A stretch of DNA of 64,000 nt from Kingdonia uniflora (taxonomy: Eukaryota > Streptophyta > Magnoliopsida > Ranunculales > Circaeasteraceae): the NCBI GenBank assembly GCA_014058105.1, contig JACGCM010002890.1:2728001-2792000 (forward strand). The letters run 5' to 3'. Below, one piece after another: positions 11,240-21,789 of this stretch. Under the pieces are notes generated by a model. That model was not told where the DNA came from. It did not search any database and saw only the letters and a program-made list of their open reading frames with translations. Numbering within the stretch: position 1 is the first letter of the stretch; the number at the start of each line of letters is the position of its first letter. The translations under genes and the position numbers were made by a program.

Positions 11240-12871
11240 TAGACGACCGGCTTTGAGTATTATTTCGAGAGAACATTACAAGGCGAAGCATTTATTGGTG
11301 TGGTGACAATTGTACTTGTGGTTGGCACAGTAAGATTTGCCTGGTTGGACCTCGATGGGGAAAGGGATACGTCATATGGGGTATGCTTGCATCTATGTTT
11401 GAAGAATGCTGATGGGGTCAGTGAATCTATGTAGGACTGGCTTTGGTCATTTTTTGCGACCTTCTACAGTATTATCAGAGTGTGGGCATTTACGGCTCTC
11501 AGTCTCTTGTGAGATGGGAGCGATCAGGGGTGTAGGTGTAGAGGGTGAGACTTGTCGAGGTTTGTTTGGGTTGGTGGTCAAAGGCTACGCCTGTTTATGT
11601 GATTCCCAGAGGTGTTCAAGGTCGATAAAGCCATTGAACTTTGAGAACATTTCCTAGTGGGTTTGAGGTTTGTGGAGGATCAGGTACTCTTTAACACTGT
11701 TGTTATCTGGCAAAGCGTTCAAGTACGCGAGTATAGCGTTCGCGCAGACAAGGTTTTCAACTTTGGGTGATTTGTCGAGGAACCACTTAGTGAAGGCCTT
11801 AAGGATTTTACCAGGGGATTTTCTAAAATTCAAGAGGGCATCGACTCTGATCTCTCTGTCTTTGTTAAAGGCAAATTGGGCGATGAAAAGATGGGATAGC
11901 TGCAAAAAACTTTGAATAGAGCCAAGAGGAAGGTTATGATACCATCGAAGATGCAGATCTGTGAGGTTTGCTGGAAAAAGGTGACACATTAGGTGGTCAG
12001 CTGTAGAATAAATGCTTAGCGGATTTTAGAATTTGAGAATATGAGATTAGGGATCAGTGTTGCGGTATTATATGAGTTTTGGAGAACGGAAATTAAGAGG
12101 GATATCAATAGCAAGGAACTTGGGACAGACGGGGTAGTTTAACCGACTCCATGAGTTTGGAGTTGAGCTCGTGCATACGCGGATGATGGGCTGGATTTTA
12201 TAGTCGAAGACCTGCTCTGTACAATAGGCAGGATGAGGAGGGGGGGGAGGGGGATCGAGGGATTCGAGGTTGATGAGGCCGAGGGTTCGGTATGTTTTTG
12301 GCACTGCGCTACCCGAGACGTTCTTGAGCAGGGCGGCATTTGGGGTGTCTGGAGGTACAAAGGGTGGATTCAGAGGAGTTCTCCTTGGGATGGATGCCGA
12401 GATGGATGGGGCCAGTGGGGGGAGTAGTAGGGGGAGCACCCTCAGCGCCGATATAAACTAGGGGTACTTCATGATGTGGTAGAGGCCCCAGCCGAACGCA
12501 GGCAGATATGCGCCATGGGGATAGTGCTCGAGATGGTAGAGGAGCATCTAGAGGCTGTGGTCATTACAGCTCTTGAACTTTGTTACACAATTCATCGATG
12601 GAGCGGTTTTGTCTATCGGCATCATCCAAAAGGCGATGCCGTTCGGCATCAAACTCCTGCCAGTGCCTTTTACGTTCTTGGTGCAGTTATGTTTACTGTC
12701 GCTCCTCGGTTTGAGTGAATTGCTGGGAAAGTAAGGCGAGCTGGGTGGCCACTCCATCAGCTGAGTTGTCGACATGGGTGGAAGTAGAACGGAGGGTGGG
12801 GGCCATTAGGAATAATCTGTAGGAGTTGGAAAGGGGAGGAAATGAGTAAGGGAGATTGGTAGGGTGGGTAA
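11240..12871 (-). pseudogene. gag: E2 gag (broken)
   Basis: The N-terminal coiled-coil-like segment TQLALLSQQFTQTEER lies near 12710-12760. The capsid-like core with WYHNLPLGSIQ, then LFIAQFAFNKDREI, is at about 11980-11830, and EAFTKWFLDKS-like residues follow. The zinc knuckle CX2HX4HX4C is near 11285-11330. Stops and shifts divide the frame. It is the same protein family as the gag of E1, E3 and E4. Confidence 0.78.
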
Positions 12872-12888
12872 GCCCAGACGGTACCAAA
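12872..12888 (-). other. E2 primer-binding site
   Basis: The minus strand reads TTTGGTACCGTCTGGGC directly inside the LTR, the same type as in the other copies. Confidence 0.7.
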
Positions 12889-13601
12889 TGTAGGAGTCCA
12901 ACTTCGTGTGGAGGGGAAGTCTGCTCTTACACCACAAGTTTATCCATCATCAAAGGATTCAAGTATATAATCTATAGTGGGAATAACCTTTTGACAATAT
13001 ACATACGTGGAGGCCTAGAATGGGTCTCTCCACGACCCCTGATGAGGATTTGTAAGAGATTATATATTACTGTCGAGTAGTTGATGGTTTGAGTATTGTG
13101 TATTTAACAATAGTAAACTGTAAGGGCTCTAGGGGCAGATTTCATAACCTCTCTATGATTCCCCATCCTTCCTATTTATAGAAAATAGAAAGGGCTGAGT
13201 CATCATTGGAGGTTAAATTACATGTGTACCCTTCGGGTATCAGGCGGGTATGCAAGAGTTGGTGTTGACGTCAGAAATGATGGGTCTGGCACTGTGCTCT
13301 GACACTATAGCAATTGTTGGGTCTGTCACTGTAGTTGTAAGGACCAACATCGTCGCCATTCCTGTCTGGTGAGCTGGCTGTCAGACATGTCTGCCTTCGA
13401 ACACGCATGAAAGTGGTCAAAAGTATTTCTGATGCAGATGTAGAGTTCGTCTCCGAGACTTGTTCAGAGTCGAGGCTTCGTCTTTGAATAATCTTGTAAG
13501 GCTTATTTATCGATTGAGTAGGCTTTAAGATATTTGAGTAGGCATCGAGATAGCCTTCGAGTGATTGACTGGGGTAGAAGACTACGAGTAGGCTACTACC
13601 A
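12889..13601 (-). repeat. E2 5' LTR (713 bp)
   Basis: It starts TGGTAGTAGCCTACTCG on the minus strand at 13601 and ends CCTACA at 12889, next to the primer-binding site. The conserved R/U5 block (minus strand AAATCCTCATCAGGGGTCG) is at about 13020-13055. The outer edge falls inside the E3 gag frame, which shows that E2 landed in E3. Confidence 0.85.
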
Positions 13602-14766
13602 CGACTGTGATCAGGGCGATCATTAGGAAACATGAGGATAACATTCCCACAGTAGAGGTTTTCGACTTTGCGCGACTCTTCGAGAAACCGCCTTGTGAAA
13701 GCTTCAAATGTTTTATTACGGGATTTGGGAAAGTTGAAGAGGGCATCGACCTGGACCTCATGGTCTTTGTTAAAGGCATACTGGGCGATAAAAAGGCTTG
13801 ACAATTGGTCGAAGTTGTGGTTCAAACCATTAGGGAGGCTGTGGTACCATTTGAGAGGGCTATCAGTTAAACTGGTGGGAAACATTCGACATAAGATGTG
13901 GTCGGCTGTGGAATACAGACTCAAAGCATTTTGGAATTTGAGGAGATGATACAGAGGGTCGGTATTGCGGTATTTGCTGATTTTAAGGGTATGAAAATTT
14001 TGAGGTACTACAACCGCAAGAAGTTTGGGGCAGATTGGGTTGTTTAACAAACTACAAGAGTTTGGTGTGGGGCTCGCGTTGACGCGAATTGCGGTGTAGA
14101 TTTTCTGATCGAGTTCCTGCAGAGTGAGGTAAGCAGGGTGATGGGGAGAGCACTAGGGTCGAGAGGGAAGAGGTCAAAGGTTCAGAGTGTGTTCAGCGCT
14201 CCGCTCCCCGAGACATTCTCGAGCAGGGTGGCGTTTGAGGTATCAGGTAGTTCGAAGAGTGGTATTGGAAGAATCCTTCATAGGGTGTACACCAAGGTAG
14301 ATTGAACCGGTAGGTAAAATGGTGGTAACACCCTCGTCGCAAAGGTAGACTGGGGGAACGTCGACTTGGGGGTTAGGCCAAAGGCAAGCGCGAGCTGAAA
14401 TACGATATGGGGCTGGTACCCGGGGTCGCAGAGGAACGTCCTGGGTTTGGACCTGTTGAAGCTCTCAAACTGTATGGCGCAGTTCGTCGAAGGTATGATG
14501 TTGACCGTCGTTATCATCCAAACGGCGCTGCCGTTCAGCCTCAACTCGTTGTGTCTGTCTTCACGTTCTAGACGAAGCTGATTGGAATGGCACTCTTCGG
14601 CTAGCACAAACTATTGACAGATGAGGGCGAGTTAGGCGCCTATGCCGTCAGTAAAGTTTTTGACGATAGCAAAGGTGGAGCAAAGGGTGGGGGCCATTGA
14701 GGATGTTTGTAAGGGGTTGAAAGAGAAAGAAAAAATAGACTAGGGGAGATGGATAGGGTAGGTGTA
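13602..14766 (-). pseudogene. gag: E3 gag, truncated by E2
   Basis: The best frame starts at 14050. It contains PICPKLLAVVVPQNFHTLKI, then KWYHSLPNGLNHNFDQLSSL and FIAQYAFNKDHEVQVDAL, then EAFTRRFLEES and DRPDHSRG. This is the capsid-like part of the same gag as E4. The frame runs into E2 LTR sequence at 13601, so residues after DRPDHSRG in the raw translation are not gag. The N-terminal part (14760-14060) is broken by stops. The zinc knuckle is displaced out of the window. Confidence 0.82.
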
Positions 14767-14783
14767 CTACAGACGGTGCCAAA
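14767..14783 (-). other. E3 primer-binding site
   Basis: The minus strand reads TTTGGCACCGTCTGTAG immediately inside the LTR end, matching the family type. Confidence 0.72.
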
Positions 14784-15564
14784 TGTAGGGGCCAAGTTTT
14801 GTATGTGGGGAAACTGGCTCTTACACCAAGGGGTTAATCTTCAACTAGGGGTTTGCAAGCATATAAATAGTAATAATAAGAGATACTACTGAGACAATAT
14901 ACTTACGTGGTGGCCTAGAATGGGTTACTCCATGATCTTTAGTGAGGATTTTCAGGAGAAGTGATATATATCGAGTTAGTTGAGGGATCGAGGTGTAGAT
15001 TTTTATAGGGTTTTCGAAGGTAATCTTGTAAGGCTTAGCAAGAGAGATTTTCTAACCCCTTCATCGCTCCTCCTCCCCCGTATTTATAGGATATACAAAG
15101 GGTTGAGTCACCATAGGAGGTCAAGTTACATGTATATCCTTTGGGGACACCTGACTTGCAACCGGAGTTAGTTCTGACACTGTAGTTGTTGGTTCTGACA
15201 CCATAGTTGTTGGTTCTGACACGATTGTTATTGGTTCTGGCACTGTAGTTGTTGGTTCTTGTACTGTAGCTACCAAACGATTCTTTTTACTGTTCTATCT
15301 GGTGAGCTAGCTGTCAAACATGTCTGCCTTCGACCATGTATGACCATGGCCAAAGTATTTTTGGTACTAATGCTGAGTTCTGGTGCTGCTCATCTATGTT
15401 CGACTACGACAGTTAGCTTCAATAACTCCTTCAAGTGTTTGATTGGTCTCGGAAAGCTTCGTGGACTTAGTTACTACATTATTGGGCTTTGAGTCTCTAG
15501 GTAGGCTTCGATGTAGCCTTCGATTATTTAACTTGTACTAGATGGTTGCGAGTAGGCTACTACA
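14784..15564 (-). repeat. E3 5' LTR (781 bp) with 21-bp minisatellite
   Basis: It starts TGTAGTAGCCTACTCGC at 15564 and ends CCTACA at 14784. Between 15171 and 15270 lie about five copies of a 21-bp unit (plus strand GTTCTGACACTGTAGTTGTTG). Their starts at 15171, 15192, 15213 and 15234 are exactly 21 bp apart. The repeat lies in the U3 side of the LTR. A TATA-like CTATAAATACGG (minus strand) is near 15080-15090. Confidence 0.85.
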
Positions 15565-15885
15565 GTTTTCATGAAAAGGAAATGGCTCCTAAGCAAAGAT
15601 TTTTTAGGGATCAAAGTTTGGATGTGCCGTTGCCTGACCTGGTACAGCTGAAACCGGGGAAGGATACCTGCAGAAATCCGTATGCGCACTGGTAGAGAGT
15701 AATGCAATGGTTGGGCCCAAATATGAGTAACCGATATCTTTTGCAGATGAGCCTGGCAGAAGAACAGGTGGAGGCTGAAGAAGCGGCCAAGGCTCGGGCG
15801 GGGCCCTGTAAGAACTGCCCCATATATAAATAGGGGGGTCCTTGGTATTATGGTTGGGTATGTAGAGGGAGTTGTTGTTGTTGCT
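15565..15885 (+). other. Orphan segment between E3 and the LINE, with a small broken ORF and TATA-like site
   Basis: From ATG 15582 a plus-strand frame reads MAPKQRFFRDQSLDVPLP, continues to an in-frame TAG near 15696, and then resumes as an Ala/Glu-rich stretch (AEEQVEAEEAAKARA) to a stop near 15834. A TATATAAATAGG sequence lies at 15823-15834. It could be a piece of another element's antisense block or LTR, into which both E3 and the LINE inserted, but I cannot match it firmly to any copy here. Confidence 0.3.
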
Positions 15886-16430
15886 ATTGTTTTCTTTCTT
15901 TTTTTTGCAAAAAGTATAGTTTATTAATTTATGCTCAATTAAAAATTACAAGAGAATTACATCCCATGGAGACAAATGCCCTCACAGACTCAAAAGAAAA
16001 CTGAACAAACTTCTGTTTGAATATGCTATTAGTTTATTCTAATAAAGAAGTATTCGAATAGAATACTAATTTATTCGAACAAACCTGCCCAGACATAAAT
16101 ATATTCGAACAGAGAGATTTTATTCGAATAAAATTGTCCAGGCAGAAATCTATTCGAACAGAGTTAATTCTATTCGAATAAAAATGACCAGGCAGAAAGC
16201 TATCCGAACATAAAAAAAGTTATTCGAATAAAACACTCTGTATTCGAACAGGAAAAATCCCATTTGAATAAAAATAGTCAGTCAATCGAAGAAAATTGCC
16301 TAGGCAGAAATCTATTCGAACAGAAAGAATTCCATTCGAATAAAAATCACAGTCAGGAATCTATTCGAATAGAAAAAAAATTATTGAAATAAAATACTCA
16401 GTCTTGAGTAGAAAAGTCTTGATCATCAAA
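15885..16430 (-). repeat. LINE 3' UTR: TTCGAA-rich repeats and poly(A)
   Basis: Between about 16010 and 16400 lie six to seven diverged copies of a unit of roughly 55-60 bp. Plus-strand signatures are CCAGGCAGAAATCTATTCGA and CTATTCGAATAAAA. Many copies contain the palindrome TTATTCGAATAA or a shorter ATTCGAAT. The segment follows the ORF2 stop at 16432 and is followed by the T-run that is the LINE tail on the minus strand. Confidence 0.7.
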
Positions 16431-16431
16431 A

Positions 16432-18655
16432 TCAAAAGTACTCAGTGAAGGGAACTTCAATTCTCAATAGGAAAGTAGGGCGTCCACTATAGTCATCTTC
16501 AAAAGGTTCATCATTATCGGATCCTCTCCTAACCATAAGGTCAGCGAAGAAATTGTATTCCCTCCATGTGTGGTTGAATCGGATTTGTTGGATGTTCTTC
16601 TTGAGTAGACTCCATTGTATCGTAAACTTCCTGAGAATCTTATCAGCTTTGAATGCTCTAATGGCTATTTCGGGGTCGGAGATCACCCATAGATTATGCC
16701 AACCTCTTTCAACAGCTTTCTGAGTGCCTGCAATTATCGCAAGTATTTCGGCTACAAAGCTAGTTGAGATGCCAATCGCCTTGCTCAAGGCCCCTAGAAC
16801 TGCTCCCTCACTATCCTGAAATACCACACCAATGCTAGCAGCAACAGGATTTCCAATACTCGACCCATCATAATAGAGTTTCACCTCATTCGGCATAGGC
16901 AGTTCCCAAAAACATCTTTGTACACCTGCAGACTGATTGGCCTTGCATTGAACTTTAATAATTTTCATGGTCTGCAGTTCCTGTATGTTGTTATTCATCT
17001 TTCCTTTTGACAGTTCAGCAGTATACTGAATTTGTTTGAGAATCTCCCTCTTCATATTAGGCTCGGATGTCGTTGCATCATCAAAACGTAATCTATTCCT
17101 AGCTGTCCAGATTGTGTGGCATATGGAGAAAATGGTTGCAATCCAAAGGTTATTTATATTGCTACTAGCTGATCGACTCTTTTCCAGAATGGTTTTCCAT
17201 GTGTCTGTACTAGATATAGAAGGCAAAAAGAAGGTATTAGTAGCCCATAACCATATAGTTGCAGCGGAAGGGCATTGCAAGAGAAAATATGTTTCTGATT
17301 CCTCCTGCAATCGGCAAAGAGAGCATTGGGAAGTGATATGGATCCCTTTATTTTTAACAATGTCATCCAAAGGTAGGATAGGATTTACCAGTAGCCTTGC
17401 AAAACCCCCTAGTTTTGGGTGAACACTTCCCCTCCACGTATACTTCCCCCCCATGCCTTATTCGCTTTTTTCCTTGTAGTCTCATAAGCATTTCAAACAG
17501 TGAATTTCCCATAGTTATCAGTTTTCTTGATTCTTTTATCTGCTTCTCGAGGGTTGCAAGGTATTTCGATCACATTGATCCCTCGAGCCAGCGGTAGAAT
17601 CCTTATATCTATAGGTATATCCCATGCCTCGGAGTTGATAAAATCACTCAGTCTAGCTGTGAATCTTTTTCACAGGGATTGTGGCATCTGAATGTATTCT
17701 TGCAGGGTATCTCCGTGGCCCAAGTGTCCCTCCAAAAGTTGATGTTAGCTCTATTCCCTACTAACCATCCCATATATTGTCGATTAATGTTAGCCGCTAG
17801 TTTAATCCCTGGCCAAATTGTGGACTTCATATGATATCGGATGACGTCATCTGCTTTTTTTGTGAACTTTGCGTACATAAATTGAGACCAGTACTCTTGC
17901 CTGTTACAGAAGGCCCAATGGAGTTTGCATTGCATAGCATCATTCACTTCTTTCAAGCTTTGGATACCCAATCCCCCTTCCTACAATGGTTTGCATACTT
18001 TTTCCCATTTAACTGTGATTCCTTTCCTCCAGGATGGATCCCCAGTCCATAAAACGTTACGTATGATAGAGTCCCCTTCCTTTATGAGCAATCTTGGCCA
18101 TTTATAAATAGCCATATTGTATATGGGAAGACTATTTAAAACAGCCCTTGCTAGGATTACTCTACCCTGGAATGATAAAAGTTTTGTTATCCAACTATTA
18201 GCCCTTTTCCGAATCTTTTCTACTAGAGGTCTTATAGTATTAGTGGTTATTCTGCCTGGGCTAAGAGGAATTCCCAAGTATGTTTCAGGAAATTTTCCTT
18301 GAAAAAATCCGAAGATTCTCAACACAATTCGTCTTCGAGTAAGGGGTACACCACTAAGGAAAATCTTGCTTTTGTCTACGCTTATTTCCAGTCTGGACGC
18401 TTGCTGGTATTTTGTAAGAGCTTCCCTCAGGTGTTTTAGGTATTTGGTTTTACCATTTACAAAGATTAGAATGTCATCTACGAATAAGTGGTGTGTAGGG
18501 GCTTGGAAATTTTTAATCGTAACCATGGGGATGATCTTCCGTTGTTCTAGGAGATGGTGAAGGTGAATACTCAGTATAAATTCAACTATTGCAAATAACA
18601 GTTGGGATAAGGGGTCCCCTAGTTTCAGATCTCTGCTTATAGTAAAATAGCCTGA
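16432..18655 (-). pseudogene. LINE ORF2 C-terminal part: RT end, zinc-binding domain, RNase H
   Basis: From the E4 edge, the RT segment SRDLKLGDPLSQLLFAI comes first. An open piece at 18526-17981 follows with the catalytic FVDDILIFVNG and then YLGIPLSP. A broken stretch leads to the 340-residue frame at 17454-16432. That frame opens with the reverse-transcriptase zinc-binding type region (CSLCRLQEESETYFLLQCP, with His replaced by Tyr) and ends in a plant-LINE RNase H. The latter keeps its acidic residues in LYYDGSS, FVAEILAI, VISDPEIAI and FFADLM. The RNase H domain could be intact. Confidence 0.85.
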
Positions 18656-18660
18656 AGGGA
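18656..18660. other. E4 target-site duplication, left copy AGGGA
   Basis: The five bases before the E4 LTR are AGGGA; the five after the 3' LTR (31760-31764) are AGGGT. One mismatch is consistent with an old insertion, and both copies sit in the same place of the LINE RT frame. Confidence 0.75.
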
Positions 18661-19377
18661 AGTAGTAGCCTACTCATAGCCTTCGATAGTCAGTCGAAGC
18701 CAACTTCACAGCCAACTCGAATGTATCGAAGCTCACTTAATCTCTACAGCAGACTCCCCAGAGATCCCCCGAAGACAAAACTTTGACATCAGACAAAGCT
18801 TTGAGAGTGGATTAACATACTACAACAGAATTCCTTCGACCTTGCTAACACATGATTGAAGCAAGATAAGATAGGCAACCACCTCATCAGATTGGACGGC
18901 GCATTGATTGGCCCGTGCAGCTACACTGACAGGTCTAACCACCGCGCCGTTCAAAGACATCACCAATAAAGGATGCAGTGATAGAACTGACATGACCGGC
19001 ACCCATAACTCGCCAGGATTTCCTGACAGTAATCATGTAATCCTGACCCACACTTGGTGACTCAGCTCCCTGTATCTCTATAAATATAGGAGAGGGGATG
19101 CCAATAAGGGGTTAGAAAAATCATCTCCAACCCCTTGCATTTTACCTTCGACCCCCCAAATACTATGTACTCAAACCCTGATATTTACTCTTTAGTAATA
19201 CAATTTATCATAAAAAATCCTCATTAGAGGTCCCAGAGAGTCACATTCGGGCCTCTACTCAAGTATTTGTCTATAAGTTAGATATTGCTTTAGGTCTACT
19301 GCTTGTCTCCTTTGATTGAGGATTGATTCTACGTTGTAAGAACCAACTTCCCGTCCGAGCAAAGTTAAGTCCCTACA
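18661..19377 (+). repeat. E4 5' LTR (717 bp)
   Basis: It begins AGTAGTAGCCTACTCATAG (the initial TG has become AG) and ends CCCTACA at 19377. A TATA box TATAAATATAG lies at 19079-19089, and the conserved R/U5 block AAAATCCTCATTAGAGGTC near 19215-19235. Confidence 0.92.
19079..19089 (+). promoter_or_regulatory. E4 LTR TATA box
   Basis: TATAAATATAG is followed by a purine-rich GAGAGGGG. The same site recurs at 31461 in the 3' LTR, and as TATAAATAG at 56292 and 62128 in the E9 LTRs, so it is the likely core promoter for the genomic RNA. Confidence 0.6.
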
Positions 19378-19394
19378 ATTGGCGTCGTCTCTGC
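19378..19394 (+). other. E4 primer-binding site
   Basis: ATTGGCGTCGTCTCTGC follows the LTR directly. It matches the sites of E8 (ATTGGCGTCGTCTGTGG) and E9. Confidence 0.78.
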
Positions 19395-19462
19395 TTTCCA
19401 CCCTACCAATCCCCTTTCCTCCTTCCCCTCCTTTTATTTGCAACTTCAGTGGATTACCCTCA

Positions 19463-21173
19463 ATGACACCTACACGCTGTTCCAGCTCAACCCAGGTAGG
19501 CCACTCTATTGACAGAGTCGCTGCCCAAATAGCCTTGTTATCCCAACAAGTCGCTCAGGGAGAGGAGCGTTACCAGAATCAACTAAACCAGGAGCGTGAC
19601 AGCCACCGCTTGGCACTGGAAACCGAGCGGAATCGCCGCCTGGGCAATGAAACCAAGCAGAACAGAGCAATCGACGAATTGCGCAACACCGTCTGAGAGT
19701 TACAGAGATTATAGCCCATGGAACCTGCTCACCTGTTCCAAGTTCCAGACCCATTGCGCGTATCTGCTCGTGCCCGCCTAAGACCTTCACCAAGCCTTGA
19801 GATACTCCCCGTTCACACCGGTGCTAAAGGTTTTCCCCATATTATTCCCCCAACCTGCTCCATTCACCTCGGGATTCACCCTACAGAAGACTCTTCCCAC
19901 TCAATCCTCCACTCCTCCAGATACCCCAAACGACGTCCTGCTCGGGAACGGCTCGGCGAACACAGTGCTAATTTACTACCACACACTCGAACTCACAACC
20001 TTCAAAGTCATCAATCTCCCCCACATCCTGTATATGTTACACAGCAAGACTTCGACCACAAAATACAACCTGTTATTCGTGTTAGCACGAGCCCAGCCGC
20101 AAACTCCTAGAGCCGCCTCAATAGCCCGATCTGCACCAAACTTTTGGCTATCAAAATACCCTCCAACTTTTGTGCTCCCAAACTCAGCAAATACCGTAAC
20201 ACAGACCCCAAATCCCACATCCTCAAATTCTAAAACTCCCTGAGCCTCTACATCACGGCTGCTACCTATTATGTCACCTTTTTCCAATAAGCCTTACTGA
20301 TAATCCCCTTCGATGGTACCACAATCTCCCAAATGCCTCAATTCATAACTTTGAGTAACTTTTACAACCTTTCATCACCCAGTTTGCCTTCAACAAAGAC
20401 AGAGAGGTCAGAGTTGACGCTCATTTCAATTTCAGAAATTCCAGCAGTGGGACCCTCGAAGCCTTTACCAGAAGATTTCTCAACGAATCCTGGAAAATAG
20501 AAAATCTCGACAGCTCGAATGATATTTTGGCATATTCGAATGACCTGCCCGACCACAGCCGAGTAAAAGAGCACCGAGTCCTCCACAAACCAAAAGCACT
20601 CGAAGAGATGCTCTCGAAAGTCAACGGCAATATCGATCTCGAACCCCTTCAAGAGTCCCACAAACAGAGCCAGCCTTTGCATACAGCAAACTTCCATAAA
20701 CCTCGGCAACGCCCCCACTCTGCTCCCACACCCTTGATCACTCCTATCTTACTGGAGATAGAGAGCCACAAGCGCCCCATCATTGATAACAGCACCGAAG
20801 CTCGTAAAAAGCGACCAAGGCCTGTTTTCCCTACACTTACTGCGCCTCTCAGCACTCTTCTACCACACATACAGGCAAACCCCATTTGGCACATCCCTTT
20901 CTCCATCGAAGTCAAACCAGGCGAACCTTATTGTGCCAACCATAAGTACAACTGTCATCATACCAATAAATGCTTCGCCCTTCAGCGCCCTCTCAAACTT
21001 ATCTTCAGAGTAGGACGTTTGCACCAGTATATTGCTGATCTCTCAAGCTACCTCGATGGGTCCTACCTCAAATCTCTATCCACCCCTTCTACTTACCCAG
21101 CTGAGGTGCACATTTATAGAGTCAAGCCTATCGAAGTCAACAACATAGACAGTGGACTTTCCAAGCGAAAATG
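19463..21173 (+). pseudogene. gag: E4 gag (broken)
   Basis: The chosen start is ATG 19463 (MTPTRCSSSTQ), after the primer site. A coiled-coil-like segment QIALLSQQVAQGEERYQNQL leads to a first stop near 19697. The capsid-like core (about 20130-20560) carries INFVITQFAFNKD-like and EAFTRRFLNES-like residues in shifted frames. A 216-residue open piece at 20527-21174 contains DLPDHSRVKEH, the knuckle CANHKYNCHHTNKC at 20932-20973 (CX2HX4HX4C), and IEVNNIDSGLSKRK just before protease. Confidence 0.82.
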
Positions 21174-21179
21174 AAAACG

Positions 21180-21670
21180 CATCAAAGAATGTTACAATTT
21201 TACCTATCAGGAGAAATTTCCCATACTTCTGCCAGAATCAAGCCGCCACCCTCGACTCGAAGGTATTTCTTTTATCGGCTGTGACACTTCACACGTTTGT
21301 TTCCCACATTCTGATCCGTTAGTCATCATGATTAAGATCGAGAACCTCGTCCTCCACACAATGCTCGCAGATACTGGGAGCGCAGCTAATATCTTCTTTC
21401 TCCAAACAATCCAAACCATGAAGAAAATAGACCTCATAACCGCCGCCAACGTCGAACTAAAAGGTTTTAATGGATTAACAGAAGCCGCTATCGGCCATAT
21501 CAGCCTACTCATCACTACAGGCCCCATTACCCTTCAAACCAACTTCATCGTCATTGACAAGAAGTCCGAATACCTTGGTATACTCAGACAAGATTGGCTT
21601 CGCGCCATGCGAGCTATACCTTCGACCTACCATCAGACCCTTCGATTAAGCAATCACGAGGGAACTTAGA
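21180..21670 (+). pseudogene. E4 protease (motif intact)
   Basis: The segment DPLVIMIKIENLVLHTMLAD leads to the catalytic motif ADTGSAANIFFL at about 21367-21402. Then come HISLLITTGPITLQTNF and YLGILRQDWLRAM. Unlike E1 and E2, the D-T-G triad is kept. A stop at the end (21667) separates it from RT. Confidence 0.78.
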
Positions 21671-21789
21671 ATTTGAAAGGCTCTTAACGCCTTGCTTGCT
21701 AATGCGAGCACCGAGAGATCGACCAAACCCAAAAACTTGTCAGCCGCCCAAAGCAATCACTGCATTATCCTATCCCTTCGACTTCGACA

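Larger units (their letters stand above)
6076..13601 (-). mobile_element. E2: Ty3/gypsy retrotransposon with internal deletion
   Basis: Order from the right: 5' LTR, primer site, gag, protease, RT, the first part of RNase H, then a direct jump to the post-pol repeats, and finally the antisense gene on the plus strand. Most of RNase H and all of integrase were lost in one deletion at about 8845. E1 is inserted in the antisense gene, so the E2 3' LTR lies beyond the left edge. E2 itself is inserted in the gag of E3. Confidence 0.85.
13602..15564 (-). mobile_element. E3: 5' end of the outermost nested Ty3/gypsy copy
   Basis: Only 5' LTR, primer site and about 1.2 kb of gag are seen before E2 interrupts it at 13601. 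The remainder must lie left of the nested E2/E1/E0 block, outside the window. The 5' LTR outer edge at 15564 borders an orphan segment. Confidence 0.82.

Noticed and set aside
12068..12439. Pro-rich 123-codon minus-strand frame in E2
   Set aside because: It falls in the gag region; part is gag in the right frame, and the Pro-rich start is a chance reading of a G-rich plus strand. It is covered by the gag entry, not a separate gene.
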